A stretch of 64,000 nucleotides of DNA from Globodera rostochiensis (taxonomy: Eukaryota; Nematoda; Chromadorea; Rhabditida; Heteroderidae). Shown here in pieces: positions 21,604-33,475 of this stretch. The stretch is taken from assembly GCA_018350325.1 (NCBI GenBank), contig JAEVLN010000011.1, positions 1,546,449 through 1,610,448 on the forward strand, in the 5' to 3' direction. Position numbers and translations under genes: made by a program. A model generated the notes under the pieces. The model worked only from the letters and a program-made list of their open reading frames with translations, ran no database searches and was not told the DNA's origin. Within the stretch, counting starts at the first letter, position 1. Each line of letters opens with the position of its first letter.

Positions 21604-24026
21604 TTTTTTCAAAAATTGTTTTCTGAAATTTTTATGCTTTTTGATAAATGTTTAAATAAAAACATACGGATTTGGCATTTGTATGTTTACAAACAAAAAT
21701 AATTGAATAAATAAATAAATAATGAAAAAATTGACTTTTATTTAGCCTAAAGCAGCAACATTTTCGGGGGATAGATGATGCAATTTGAGTTAAAATTGGA
21801 ATTTGTGCAAAAAAGCGGCTTACAAATGATGCAATATAATATTTTGGGAGGGGTGAAAATTCGAAAATAAGCCTAAAACAAACAAACAAAATGAGACGAT
21901 TTTGCCAAATTCGAAAGACGACACATAAAAATTGTTACTTATTTTAATATTAATAAACGTTTATTTATTTTAACGAAAAAAGAAAAAAACTCGAAAGTTT
22001 AATTTTAATATTTTTTGCTTTTAATTTAAAATTCAATTTAATTTTGAAACGACAAATTTAAACGAATTTCAATTTTATTAAAAGTAAAAGGAAATCAAAA
22101 AGTTAGCAGCAAAAGAATGGAAAAGCGGACAAGAATAATGCGATGCGTTTAAAGCGCTCTCATAAAATTGGGGGGGGGGGCGATGATGCAATCCGCCGAC
22201 CGGATTTCACCCCCGGGGAAATGTGTGGGGGGGGGGGGGGCGTTGTCGGCCTAAAGGCTTTTCCCATCCCCCGCGGGTACGGACGGACGGATCGGTGGGG
22301 ACAAAAGCGTTGGCCAAATGAAATTGGTTAACAAAGTAAAGGGACGCAGACAGCATAAACTACAAAAGTTGGCAATTCCAAAAATTTGGCTTAAGGCTTT
22401 CGGTTAAAAAGCATTGGGCCTTGAAAAGTAGCCGATGAGTTGGTTTATCGGGGCCTTAGAATCCGAGTCTGAGCTCCATTTCGACCCGATTTAGAACTCC
22501 AGACCCAAATTCGAACAATTTTTCAAAAATCAAAAATTTTCGAAAATTCAAGTTTGCCTCAAAATCTTTAAAAAGCAAAAATTACAACAAAAAGGCAAGT
22601 AGAGATTGAATTGCTTTTAGAAGATTTTGAGGCGAAATTGATTTTTCGAATATTTTTGAATTGTTCGAATTACGGGTCAAAATTGTATTGGACATAATAC
22701 TCCAAAACTTCTAACGTTTATACATTTGACCTGAGAGAATGCAAACAAAGCACGAATTAAAAAGAAAATATAACAAACTAACAGAAACAATTTTAATTTT
22801 AAAAAAACAGCACAAAAATTATTAAAATTAAATAATTTAGATTTAGTAATAATAAAGATCGAACTTGAGGAACCGATCGAGATTTCGATCGAGAGTCTTG
22901 ATTGGTCCGATCTCTAATTAACTGAATATATAATTTCAGATCGGCCGGCATATTCTCTCGACTCACATTGATCATGTGCACTAAAAAACGATCATAATAT
23001 GCCTCGACCGTTTGAAAACATTGGCATTTATAGTAAAAAAAGAGGGAATTGAAATTAGCACAAAAAAATCACAAAATTTGGAGGTTGGAAATTTTTTTAA
23101 TCCCCCGGGGCCTAAATTCGACGACAAAATTTGCTCAACCAAAAAAAGGACAAAATGACTCATAAATAAATTGAATGATTTTGTTGACAAATTTAATTTG
23201 CCCCCGCCATTCTTTCAACTCCAAAATTTCTATTTTCAATTATTTGCTCAAATCTCTCACAGCTCTCTCTGCCTGCTGAATGTGTGTGATTGGTGGGCCA
23301 AAGTTTGGACTAAATTTGATTAAAGACGGTCGAAAATCGCATTAACATTTTTTATGTAATTAATTCAAAGACAAACTTTTTAATGCCATTAAAAAGTAAA
23401 AAAGAAATTTTCAAATGCATCAAATTACTTTATAAAAAAAGTAAAAAATGCAAACAATTCAAAACATTTTGGGGTAAAAAATTTGTATTCATTTTTAGAT
23501 TTAATTTCGATACAAAATTGGCAAAAAAAAATTGTCGGGAATTTAATGACTAAAAATTTAAAATATAATATAAAATTTATTTAAATGTTTTGTTTAAAGA
23601 AAAGCATTTTAATATTTGTGAAATAAAACAAAACATAATTTTATCATTTTGACCAAGAATCCCCCTATTCAAATTAAAAATGGGCAAGATCCTATAGAAG
23701 TAATAAGAGCAATTAGTCGCGAAAAAGTCAATTTTTAGGGGTGCTTTTAAAATTCAATAAAATTTTATTCAAATTTAACAATAACAATTAGCGATTCGCA
23801 GTTACACACCAAATATGTAGTCGAATGCAATTTATCAAAAACAGGGCTCTGATATGTATTTGGATGCCAAGAGTGTTAAAAATTATTTAAAAAAATTTCC
23901 CGTGATTTTGGGGAAAATTTTTTGAGTGTACTTGGATTTCATAAAATTGGCCCGTTATGTACTTGGAAATCAAAATGTTTGAACTATGTCAGCCCTACTC
24001 ATTAGTAGAGGGATTGGGAGTAGGGG
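21604..24026. other. Intergenic, AT-rich
   Basis: No gene seen. Poly-G runs at about 22170 and 22225. A dispersed repeat like that at 10490-10860 lies at about 22440-22700. A probable eroded hAT-like end (GGTCCGATCTCTA) ends at about 22915, matching the right terminus of the element at 30786-32043. An unclassified AT-rich stretch runs up to the 14-bp array. Confidence 0.45.
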
Positions 24027-27025
24027 TCCACCCCGTCTGAGCCAACTCCGTCTGGCCAACTCCGTCTGAGCCAACTCCGTCTGGCCAACTCCGTCTGGCC
24101 AACTCCGTCTGGCCAACTCCGTCTGAGCCAACTCCGTCTGGCCAACTCCGTCTGGCCAACTCCGTCTGGCCAACTCCGTCTGGCCAACTCCGTCAGGCCA
24201 ACTCCGTCTGAGCCAACTCCGTCTGGCCAACTCCGTCTGGCGCCAACTCCGTCTGGCGCCAACTCCGTCTGGCCAACTCCGTCTGAGCCAACTCCGTCTG
24301 CCAACTCAGTCTGGCCAACTCCGTCTGGCGCCAACTCAGTCTGGCCAACTCCGTCTGGCCAACTCCGTCTGGCCAACTCCGTCTGGCGCCAACTCAGTCT
24401 GGCCAACTCCTTCTGGCCAACTCCGTCTGGCCAACTCCGTCTGGCCAACTCCGTCTGAGCCAACTCCGTCTGGCCAACTCCGTCTGGCGCCAACTCCGTC
24501 TGGCCAACTCCGTCTGGCCAACTCCGTCTGGCCAACTCCGTCTGGCGCCAACTCAGTCTGGCCAACTCCTTCTGGCCAACTCCGTCTGGCCAACTCCGTC
24601 TGGCGCCAACTCAGTCTGGCCAACTCCTTCTGGCCAACTCCGTCTGGCCAACTCCTTCTGGCCAACTCAGTCTGGCCAACTCCGTCTGGCCAACTCCGTC
24701 TGGCCAACTCCGTCTGGCGCCAACTCAGTCTGGCCAACTCCTTCTGGCCAACTCCGTCTGGCCAACTCCGTCTGGCCAACTCCGTCTGAGCCAACTCCGT
24801 CTGCCAACTCAGTCTGGCCAACTCCTTCTGGCCAACTCCGTCTGGCCAACTCCGTCTGGCCAACTCCGTCTGGCGCCAACTCAGTCTGGCCAACTCCTTC
24901 TGGCCAACTCCGTCTGGCCAACTCCGTCTGGCCAACTCCGTCTGAGCCAACTCCGTCTGCCAACTCAGTCTGGCCAACTCAGTCTGGCCAACTCCTTCTG
25001 GCCAACTCAGTCTGGCCAACTCCGTCTGGCCAACTCCGTCTGGCCAACTCCGTCTGGCGCCAACTCAGTCTGGCCAACTTCTTCTGGCCAACTCCGTCTG
25101 GCCAACTCCGTCTGGCCAACTCCGTCTGAGCCAACTCCGTCTGCCAACTCAGTCTGGCCAACTCCTTCTGGCCAACTCCGTCTGGCCAACTCCTTCTGGC
25201 CAACTCCGTCTGGCCAACTCCGTCTGGCCAACTCCGTCTGGCCAACTCCGTCTGGCGCCAACTCAGTCTGGCCAACTCCGTCTGGCCAACTCCGTCTGGC
25301 GCCAACTCAGTCTGGCCAACTCCTTCTGGCCAACTCCGTCTGGCCAACTCCTTCTGGCCAACTCAGTCTGGCCAACTCCGTCTGGCCAACTCCGTCTGGC
25401 CAACTCCGTCTGGCGCCAACTCAGTCTGGCCAACTCCTTCTGGCCAACTCCGTCTGGCCAACTCCGTCTGGCCAACTCCGTCTGAGCCAACTCCGTCTGC
25501 CAACTCAGTCTGGCCAACTCCTTCTGGCCAACTCCGTCTGGCCAACTCCGTCTGGCCAACTCCGTCTGGCGCCAACTCAGTCTGGCCAACTCCTTCTGGC
25601 CAACTCCGTCTGGCCAACTCCGTCTGGCCAACTCCGTCTGAGCCAACTCCGTCTGCCAACTCAGTCTGGCCAACTCAGTCTGGCCAACTCCTTCTGGCCA
25701 ACTCAGTCTGGCCAACTCCGTCTGGCCAACTCCGTCTGGCCAACTCCGTCTGGCGCCAACTCAGTCTGGCCAACTCCTTCTGGCCAACTCCGTCTGGCCA
25801 ACTCCGTCTGGCCAACTCCGTCTGAGCCAACTCCGTCTGCCAACTCAGTCTGGCCAACTCCTTCTGGCCAACTCCGTCTGGCCAACTCCTTCTGGCCAAC
25901 TCCGTCTGGCCAACTCCGTCTGGCCAACTCCGTCTGGCCAACTCCGTCTGGCGCCAACTCAGTCTGGCCAACTCCGTCTGGCCAACTCCGTCTGGCGCCA
26001 ACTCAGTCTGGCCAACTCCTTCTGGCCAACTCCGTCTGGCCAACTCCGTCTGGCCAACTCCTTCTGCCCACTCCGTCTGGCCAACTCCGTCTGGCGCCAA
26101 CTCAGTCTGGCCAACTCCTTCTGGCCAACTCCGTCTGGCCAACTCCGTCTGAGCCAACTCCGTCTGCCAACTCAGTCTGGCCAACTCCGTCTGAGCCAAC
26201 TCCGTCTGCCAACTCAGTCTGGCCAACTCCTTCTGGCCAACTCCGTCTGGCCAACTCCGTCTGGCCAACTCCGTCTGGCGCCAACTCAGTCTGGCCAACT
26301 CCTTCTGGCCAACTCCGTCTGGCCAACTCCGTCTGGCCAACTCCGTCTGAGCCAACTCCGTCTGCCAACTCAGTCTGGCCAACTCAGTCTGGCCAACTCC
26401 TTCTGGCCAACTCAGTCTGGCCAACTCCGTCTGGCCAACTCCGTCTGGCCAACTCCGTCTGGCGCCAACTCAGTCTGGCCAACTCCTTCTGGCCAACTCC
26501 GTCTGGCCAACTCCGTCTGGCCAACTCCGTCTGAGCCAACTCCGTCTGCCAACTCAGTCTGGCCAACTCCTTCTGGCCAACTCCGTCTGGCCAACTCCTT
26601 CTGGCCAACTCCGTCTGGCCAACTCCGTCTGGCCAACTCCGTCTGGCCAACTCCGTCTGGCGCCAACTCAGTCTGGCCAACTCCGTCTGGCCAACTCCGT
26701 CTGGCGCCAACTCAGTCTGGCCAACTCCTTCTGGCCAACTCCGTCTGGCCAACTCCGTCTGGCCAACTCCTTCTGGCCAACTCCGTCTGGCCAACTCCTT
26801 CTGGCCAACTCCGTCTGGCCAACTCCGTCTGGCCAACTCCGTCTGGCCAACTCCGTCTGGCGCCAACTCAGTCTGGCCAACTCCTTCTGGCCAACTCCTT
26901 CTGGCCAACTCCGTCTGGCCAACTCCTTCTGGCCAACTCCGTCTGGCCAACTCCGTCTGGCGCCAACTCAGTCTGGCCAACTCCGTCTGGCCAACTCCGT
27001 CTGGCGCCAACTCAGTCTGGCCAAC
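24027..27025. repeat. 14-bp tandem array with higher-order repeat
   Basis: About 200 head-to-tail units of GGCCAACTCCGTCT (14 bp). Interspersed variants are GGCGCCAACTCAGTCT, GAGCCAACTCCGTCT and a CTTCT version. Variant order repeats at long range: the block 24667-24963 recurs at 25363-25659 (offset 696 bp), and 25007-25261 recurs at 25703-25957 (696 bp) and at 26412-26666 (709 bp). The array is therefore a higher-order repeat of about 50 monomers. All units have the same orientation. Long open frames on the minus strand come from the stop-free unit and are not genes. Confidence 0.95.
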
Positions 27026-27102
27026 AAGCATTCCGGCAAAGGAAAAAAACCAACAATTATTCTGTCAATCCGAGCGCTGCGCCATTTCAGCGCAGCCAAT
27101 TT

Positions 27103-27210
27103 AATATGCCAAAATATGCAATTTTAAACTCGACCAAAAAAGCTCAAACCAAAGCGAAAAGGCTATTTTTAAGCCGTATTCTTCAAAGCATATGAGAAAA
27201 TAAAATATAA
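27103..27210 (+). repeat. Array-flanking repeat, copy 1
   Basis: Begins TGCCAAAATATGCAA and includes AAAGGCTATTTTTAAGCCGT and ATTCTTCAAAGCATATGAGA. It matches 47448-47560, which sits immediately after the foldback element at 46741-47426. Copies therefore flank two different short-unit arrays. Confidence 0.8.
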
Positions 27211-27223
27211 CCATTCCCTAAAA

Positions 27224-30200
27224 TCAAAGACTTTTTCGGAGTTGGCGAAATTTCTCAACAAATTCTTTCGCCGGCTCAACCGAATTCATTTTCTTGCTCA
27301 ATTCGCTCATTCTTTGTTTGTATGCCGAATATTTGTTAAACATTTCATCCAAAGCTTCAGCAAAATCTTTCTTCAGCGTTTCGGAACGAATGTCTGAAAA
27401 TCAAAAAATTTTGATCAATAAGAAAAAGTCATTTATGATTATTAATTTTTTTGATTTATTACCAAGAACTTTTGTCACTTCTCGTGCAGCCAAAGCTTCA
27501 GCATTATTATATTGATCACCAAAAAATGGGAACAAAATGATCGGGACGCCAAATTTAACCGCCTCATTGATGCTGTTCAGTCCGCCGTGGGTAATGAACA
27601 ATTTCAGTCCGCCACCTTTTATTTAAAAAATAATATTAATTTAAAATTAATATTTAAATAATTTATACAAATTCGGCTAAACTGATAAATATGGGAATTC
27701 TGGGGCATTTACTAAGTATAGCTGCCTGTTCCAGCCAGCTTTTGGCGTACACATTCTCTGACAATTTGTTGTACTGCTCCAATGTGCCGCTGGGAGGGCG
27801 TTTTCCCCATTTAATGATCAAGTTCATCTGCGGGTACTGCTTGAACACGTCGACCACACTATTCTTCACTGAAACCGCATGTTCATCGCCGTCGTCCATC
27901 TCAACGGCGGAACCAAAACTGAGTAACACAACGCCATCTTTTGCAGATTCAAATATTTTTTTTGTGTCCTAAAATAAAATTTATTTATTTTTTTAAATAA
28001 GTTTTTTTACCGGACTCAAATTTGGCACTTTGCCCTTCGACATTGTAATCCCTCCGATAAAATTAACGCGATTTTGGTGCGTATTATTCCATTCTCTCTC
28101 AATTTCCTGCTCAATGATCGGAAAATCGAGGAACGGTTGAATATTTGTGAAGTATAAATCCGTCCGATGCTTCAAATCCCACTCAGAAAAATCTTCATGC
28201 TTTATAAGATCCACAAAATTGTTGCTCGGCAATATTCCTTTGTTAATTGCTTCTAGCAATTTTGGTTGCTAAATAATTTTAAAAAATATTTTACATTTTT
28301 AAAGCAATTATTTAAACGATATTTATTTCTTAACATTATTTTATATTTTGTTTTTACCAGAAGTTTTGCAGCACTTTCAGTCGGCTTTATGAATAGGTTC
28401 ACATTTCTTTCACGAAAATAATTTGGGTTTTCATTGATGGCATTTTCCGTTGCAAATTTATGATCACCGATCCGTGCTAAATCTCTCCCTAAATTGCCAT
28501 GTGTTGAAAATAAATATAAAGTTATGAAAAACCCCGGAACCTTTTGGCAAAATTTAAATGCTATAGAATTTTTAGTCCACAAATGTTTCAGAAATAGTTT
28601 TTTTAAATTTTTAAATTAAATTTTTAAATTTTGCACACCTGGCATAGCGCCAACAATTTTTGCATAGCCGAAAATATTCCACAGCGCAATTGATGGAGAC
28701 GTGCTTTGTGAGCTAACAAATTTTGTTATTGTTGGAAATTGTCGAAAAAGGCTCAGCGAAAGATCGCCGACATTTGTTTCCATAATGCCAACATTGAATT
28801 TGTATTGTTTTAATTGGCCGATCAGTTGCTGATGGTTGGTTAAAAAATCTGAAAACGAAAAAATAAAAATTGAAAGTTCAAAATTTAAATTAGGTTTGCT
28901 CCCCTACCCTTCGGAGCGTGAAAGAGGCAAAGATTTTAAAAATGTTAAGAAAATTGCTTCAATTAATGAAATTTGGCCAACAGGGTAAAACCCCAACTCG
29001 TTCCCCTTTTCAGTTTTTTCGTTATAACTTCGTTCAAAGCAAGCCAAAGCAAACATTTTTAGTATTTTATTCGAAAGCTTAGGAGGAGGAGAAGCTATTA
29101 GCAAGCAAAAGCTAAGCGATTGGCCAACCTCAAAAAAGTTATGGCCAAGTGTGGCCAAAAAAGCGTTTTCTGGCCATATTTTTGAGAATTATCCAAAAGC
29201 TTAGCTTTTGCCTTTGAAAGCTTCTACTCATTGTACGCTTTCGAATGATATTGAAAGTGTTTGATTGGGGTTAGCTATGAAAGAAGTTATAACGAAAAAA
29301 CAGTTGAAAAGGGGAACGAGTTGGGGTCCGTCCAATGAATTGCTCCCCAAAAAAGTCCGATGTTTAGGGGGTGTTCGTTCACCCCATCCCTAAAAAAAGT
29401 CGGGGTCGGGGTGGCCGGGGTTGGCCATGTCGCGGGGGTCGGGGACGACCCCATTTTGGGGCTCCGGGTCGGGAGAAACCCTCTTAATTTAAATCATCGC
29501 TGTATGTACTACCAAGATTTCCGGTCGGGGGTTTCTGAGGATTTGGCAAAAAACTTTTGGCATTATACTCCCAGATGGGCCATGTGATGCGCACGTATTC
29601 TTTCCACTGATCAACCGCTGTTTGACAATCAACGGCCGTGAAGCCAATCGTCATTCGGAACCACACCAAAAGTCGTCCTCCAAATTCGCGGGGTTCTTCA
29701 TTTTCATCTGCACATTTGTCATGGGACACGAGCAAAAGCTGAATACAAACATTTGTACTAATGCTGCACGAGAGTCTCGGTCTCGAGTCTCGACTCGAGA
29801 AATTTCTCGGGTTTTTTGGGTCTCGGTCTCGAGTCTCGGGTACTTGGTCTCGAAAATCGAGACTTTTTTACACCCCTAAAGATGGCATTTTTAGAGAGAA
29901 TTTGTTTAGAATTCAAAGCTTAGATTTGAAAAACATAATGACAAATCAAATTTAAAAATCCTTTAAATAAATCCTTTGCACAGCGCATCCATTGGATGGT
30001 CTTATGACTCAGTGGTTAAACTCTGTATCGTAATTTATGTACCGGCGGTTCTATTCCCAAAATTAAATTAGTTATTTTTTAATTTAATAATTAGTTCTTA
30101 CAAAACATCACTCACTATCAGGAAACCTTATGAAATGTAATTTTTTTTGGCAATTTTTTTAACAGAATTCAAAAAGACTTTCATCTTTCTCGGCGGCGCC

Positions 30201-32374
30201 TATAGGCACACCCCTCCTTCCTACACCTAAAAAAGCTTACAAAAATTACCGCATTTTTAAAATTTTTAGTTGCAAATCTCTTAACAAATTGAGTCAAAAA
30301 TTCAAAATTTTTTCGACGGCGCCTATCGGCACAGCCGACTCCCTCCCTCCCCCCCTAAAAGTAGAGCAGAATTTGCAAAAAAACTTGTATTACTGACCAA
30401 TTTTCTTAATTAAAAAAATCCAATAACTCAAAAATACACTCCTAAAATTATTCTTGTTCGCCGCGGCGCCTGTCGGTACCGCTAGTCCTCTGCAAAACCC
30501 TTTAATAAAAATTGCAAAAAAAAATTGCAAAAAAATTTGTCTTTTCCAAATTTTTGAACCAAAAAATTAAAAAATTTTCAAAAAAGTCTCGGTCTCGAGT
30601 CTCGACTCGGGAAATTTCTCGGTTTTTTTGGGTCTCGATCTCGGTCTCGAGTCTCGGGGTCATTTCTCGGTCTCGGTCTCGAGTCTCGGTGTCATTTCTC
30701 GGTCTCGGTCTCGACTCTCGAGTCTAAATTTCGGGTCTCGTGCAGCACTAATTTGTACCAAAAAGTCAGAAAATGAAGTTTGCATTAGAGACCGGCCAGA
30801 AGGGTCGGTCGGTACTTTTCGGTAAAGTACCGAAAAAGTACCGGTACCGAAAAAGTCCAAAAAGGTTCGGTCGGTACTTTTCGGTAAAGTACCGAAAAAG
30901 TACCGGTACCGAAAAGTACCGAAAAAAATTGTCGGTACTTTTTCGGTTTTCGGTACCAAAATTTTTTATAATTACTTTTCAACAAAAAATCGTTTATTTT
31001 GGAAATCTTGGCTTTCTTAGTATTTATAATTGAGTATTGGGAGATTGCGGTTCAAAAAAATCAGCATTTCGACCTGTTCCTGCTCTGTGGCAAGAAGGCT
31101 TAGGCCCCTCAGACCGAGACCCAAAAAACCCGAGAAATTTCCCACAAGTTTTTAGGAATTATTTTTTGGTTTAATTGCATTTTCTTAAACAATTTTTTCA
31201 GAAGGAGCATATTTGTCAAGGAATTTTCAAAAATTCAAGTTGTTTTGAAAATTTCTGCTGGGGGCGGGGAGGTGGGAGTCGGCGGTGCCGATAGGCGCCG
31301 CCGAGAAAACTTCAAATTTTTGACTCAATTTGTTAAGAGATTTTCTGCCAAAATTTTAAAAATACGGTATTTTTTGGGAATGGGGGGGGGGGTCAAAACC
31401 GAGAAATTTCTCGGTTCGAGACCGAGACTCTCGAACAGCTCTAGCCGAAGGCGTCGCAGAGAGAACAAAATGAAATTCTTACGATTTTATTAAGAAAAAA
31501 CTTGTCCAATTTCGATAACTAAATGGTGAAAAAAGTACCTAACTCTTTATGTAAATCTTAGAAGTTTTGAATCGGTTAAATTTTTGAAAATTAATTTGCT
31601 AGTAACTTTCTTCAAAAAAATTGAGAAATTCCTAAATTACCTTCAATTTAAAAATCTTAAATACATATTTAATGAAAAAATATTGTTTTTCTTGCCATGA
31701 AGTTAATTAAAAGACACAAAAAACTATTTACACAGTCTGGGTTTAAACCCCAGGCAACCACATCACTCACCAGCAGGGCATTCAATAAAAATAATAAAAA
31801 GGAATTTGACCCGAGGACTCGAACCTCAGACAATAAGGTCTTTCGGTTAACAGTTTAACCACTGAGTCACGTAATATTTTGAATAACGGTTGAATAATTC
31901 AAATATATTACCAATTTTTCCATTCGGTTCTTTTTTCGGTACTCAAGTTTTGTTCGGTCGGTACTTTTCGGTAAAGTACCGATGCCTGAGTACCGAAAAG
32001 TACCGAAAAAGCGTCGGAACTTTCCCGTACCGTCCGATCTCTAGTTTGCATCATGTCATGGCGACATATTGTATAAGGATCATGAAGCTATGACAATTGT
32101 TAATACCACTTTTTCCACATTTTTTGCATCGGCTGCGAGCAGTTCGGCCATTTTACGGTGCAGCACATAATGCGACTCAGTGATAAGTGCCCTCGATGTT
32201 AATATTAAAATACGCAGTTTTGGTGGAGTGCCTAAAATCTCTTTAAAAATTAAAAATGAAATTTTTTATCTGTTTACTGTCGTTTTTTGCGCTGTTATTA
32301 TAGGTGATCGGGACTGAATTGATTGAACGTAGTTGAAAAATGGCAAATATTATTAATAGTTGATATAAAAACAT
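27224..32374 (-). CDS. UDP-glycosyltransferase (UGT family)
   Basis: Coherent multi-exon model. Exon 1 (32374-32278) encodes a signal peptide, MFLYQLLIIFAIFQLRSINS. Exon 2 (32231-32107) has a beta-strand/helix start of the N-terminal Rossmann domain (LRILILTSRALITESHYVLH). Exon 3 (29738-29513) continues with VSHDKCADENEEPREFGG. Exon 4 (from 28848) includes KFNVGIMETN and further acceptor-domain sequence. The exon around 27700-27929 has VVLLSFGSAVEMDD, and the next carries the UGT signature FITHGGLNSINEAVKFGVPI, then PFFGDQYNNA, which contacts the UDP-sugar. The last exon ends EPAKEFVEKFRQLRKSL and TGA at 27224. The checked junctions keep phase. No C-terminal membrane segment follows, unlike typical animal UGTs. 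It likely conjugates sugars to lipophilic compounds in the ER lumen or as a soluble form. Introns carry three mobile insertions. Confidence 0.9.
28991..29326. mobile_element. Foldback/MITE-like element in UGT intron 3
   Basis: A 336-bp element with inverted ends of about 50 bp, starting CCCCAACTCGTTCCCCTTTT on the left with its reverse complement on the right, extended by the GTTATAACTTC block. No target-site duplication is obvious. It contains ATGGCCAAGTGTGGCCAAAA, similar to the loop of the inverted element at 54977-55246. Confidence 0.75.
29759..30750. mobile_element. hAT-like non-autonomous element in UGT intron 2 (992 bp)
   Basis: Perfect 8-bp target-site duplication ATTTGTAC at 29751-29758 and 30751-30758. 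The 15-bp inverted termini are TAATGCTGCACGAGA and, on the opposite strand, TAGTGCTGCACGAGA. The 8-bp duplication and TAGNG start fit the hAT superfamily. Next to each terminus are short tandem units of the GGTCTCGAGTCTCG type. Inside are three GGCGCC-centred cores (about 30190, 30310 and 30465) and a tRNA-like segment at about 30000. No transposase is encoded, so it is non-autonomous. Confidence 0.88.
29999..30060 (+). repeat. tRNA-like (SINE-type) segment inside hAT-like element
   Basis: TTATGACTCAGTGGTTAAAC resembles a tRNA A-box/D-arm and GGCGGTTCTATTCCC resembles a B-box/T-arm, 40 nt apart. The anticodon arm does not fold convincingly. A related sequence in the other orientation lies at 31807-31869. 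Confidence 0.5.
30786..32043. mobile_element. hAT-like non-autonomous element in UGT intron 2 (1258 bp)
   Basis: Perfect 8-bp duplication GTTTGCAT at 30778-30785 and 32044-32051. Inverted termini are TAGAGACCGG and TAGAGATCGG. The subterminal regions on both sides are short tandem or palindromic units (CGGTACTTTTCGGTAAAGTACC). An inner block (about 31098-31442) ends CGAGACTCTCGAACAGCTCTA and looks like a truncated, nested copy of another hAT-like family. It includes a GGCGCC core at about 31290. No transposase frame is present. Confidence 0.88.
31807..31869 (-). repeat. tRNA-like (SINE-type) segment
   Basis: On the minus strand TGACTCAGTGGTTAAACTG is followed by GAGGTTCGAGTCCTCGGGTCA. A-box-like and B-box-like elements are in tRNA spacing, with an end pairing of about 5-6 bp. 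No good anticodon arm is seen. It lies inside the hAT-like element at 30786-32043. Confidence 0.5.
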
Positions 32375-32496
32375 CTCTAATGTAATGTTTTACAAATCTG
32401 AAAAATATTAAAATTAAATAAAAATCTAATAATGCGAACTACAATTAAATAGTGATAAAATGGGGTAATATAAAAGGCGAAGAATCGACCACTGAT

Positions 32497-33109
32497 GGGG
32501 GCCAATCACAATTAAGAACGACAAACGACAAACCGGACGATAAACGACAAATTTGGCGTTTTGTCTCCGAATTTGTCGTTACGAAAAAATAAAATTATGT
32601 CGTTTGTCATCTAACCATGACGTTTATGGATCTCTGCTGAACTGTCTGTCATTTGTCTTTGTCGTCTGAATTGTCGGTCGTTTTTTCGATTTTTTAAAAA
32701 TATTTAAGATGATAATTCAAAAATTTTCGAATTTTCATTTTTTTTGGGTGGACTAAATCACCGATTATTTAAAAATTCATAACTTTGTCAAATGTTGAGT
32801 GGTTTTAATTATTTTAATGTTATAAAATGCAGAAAAAACCGCACAATTTTTCATCTTTAATTGTATGAAATTTTTGCAAATTCAAAAGTATAGTCAATAT
32901 TTGGCGTTTTTTTTGTCTGAAATTGAGCGTTTGTCGTAAAATCACAATTACGAACGACAAACGACAAATTTGGGACGACAAATGAAAAACGACAAAAATT
33001 TGCATTGTTATTGGACATATAAACGACAAACGCCGTATGCTGACGACAAATTTGTCGTTTATCGTTTGTCTCTGTCGTCGTTTGTTATTCGTAATTGTGA
33101 TTGGCCCCC
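32497..33109. mobile_element. Inverted-repeat element built of ACGACAAACGACAAA units
   Basis: The ends are inverted: GGGGGCCAATCACAATTA on the left and its complement at 33090-33109. Next to both ends are iterated ACGACAAA units, and a further internal copy of the left terminus lies at about 32942-32985. No clear target-site duplication. About 613 bp, non-coding. It sits just upstream of the UGT start. Confidence 0.75.
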
Positions 33110-33475
33110 GCGGGTGTCCTCCCGCTTCGGCAAGAAACCTTTTTTTTATTTATTATTTTATTTGATATCGCTGTAATGTCTGCGCGTAAACGTTTTAACA
33201 AATAACAAAAACAAAAAACTTTTGTACAATTTGAAAAATTTTTGGTTTTGGGTACGGACTCTACTCACAAGTTAACAAATTCAAAATGTTTAAAATATTT
33301 TATTAATTAAATTAAAATATGAACAACTGTTGCAAAGTGCTAGCGCCATTTGGAATGGCTTTTCCAATTGAGATTTTTGAAAAAAGTTTGTGTAAAAATT
33401 GCAATTTCTGATCAGCGTTAGGGGTGAGTTTGAAAAAATACGATAATCTACGATAACGTCATATACATTTAATCA

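Noticed and set aside
22143..22331. Plus-strand frame across two poly-G runs (MRLKRSHKIGGGGDD)
   Set aside because: The frame depends on homopolymer length, with no homology or splice partners.
24027..27025. CRISPR array
   Set aside because: Repeats are contiguous 14-bp units without unique spacers, in a eukaryotic intron-rich context.
24002..27031. Minus-strand frames of 80-250 codons ([18 protein letters not shown] repeats)
   Set aside because: They arise from the 14-bp monomer and are interrupted wherever variants shift the phase. They show repeat structure, not coding conservation.
28904..29158. Minus-strand 84-codon frame just 5' of UGT exon 4
   Set aside because: It lies within the foldback element in the intron and reads across its inverted end.
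32256..32303. Plus-strand signal-peptide-like ORF (MKFFICLLSFFALLL)
   Set aside because: It is antisense to UGT exon 1 and its following intron and stops after 15 codons. The minus-strand model is supported by consistent splicing.
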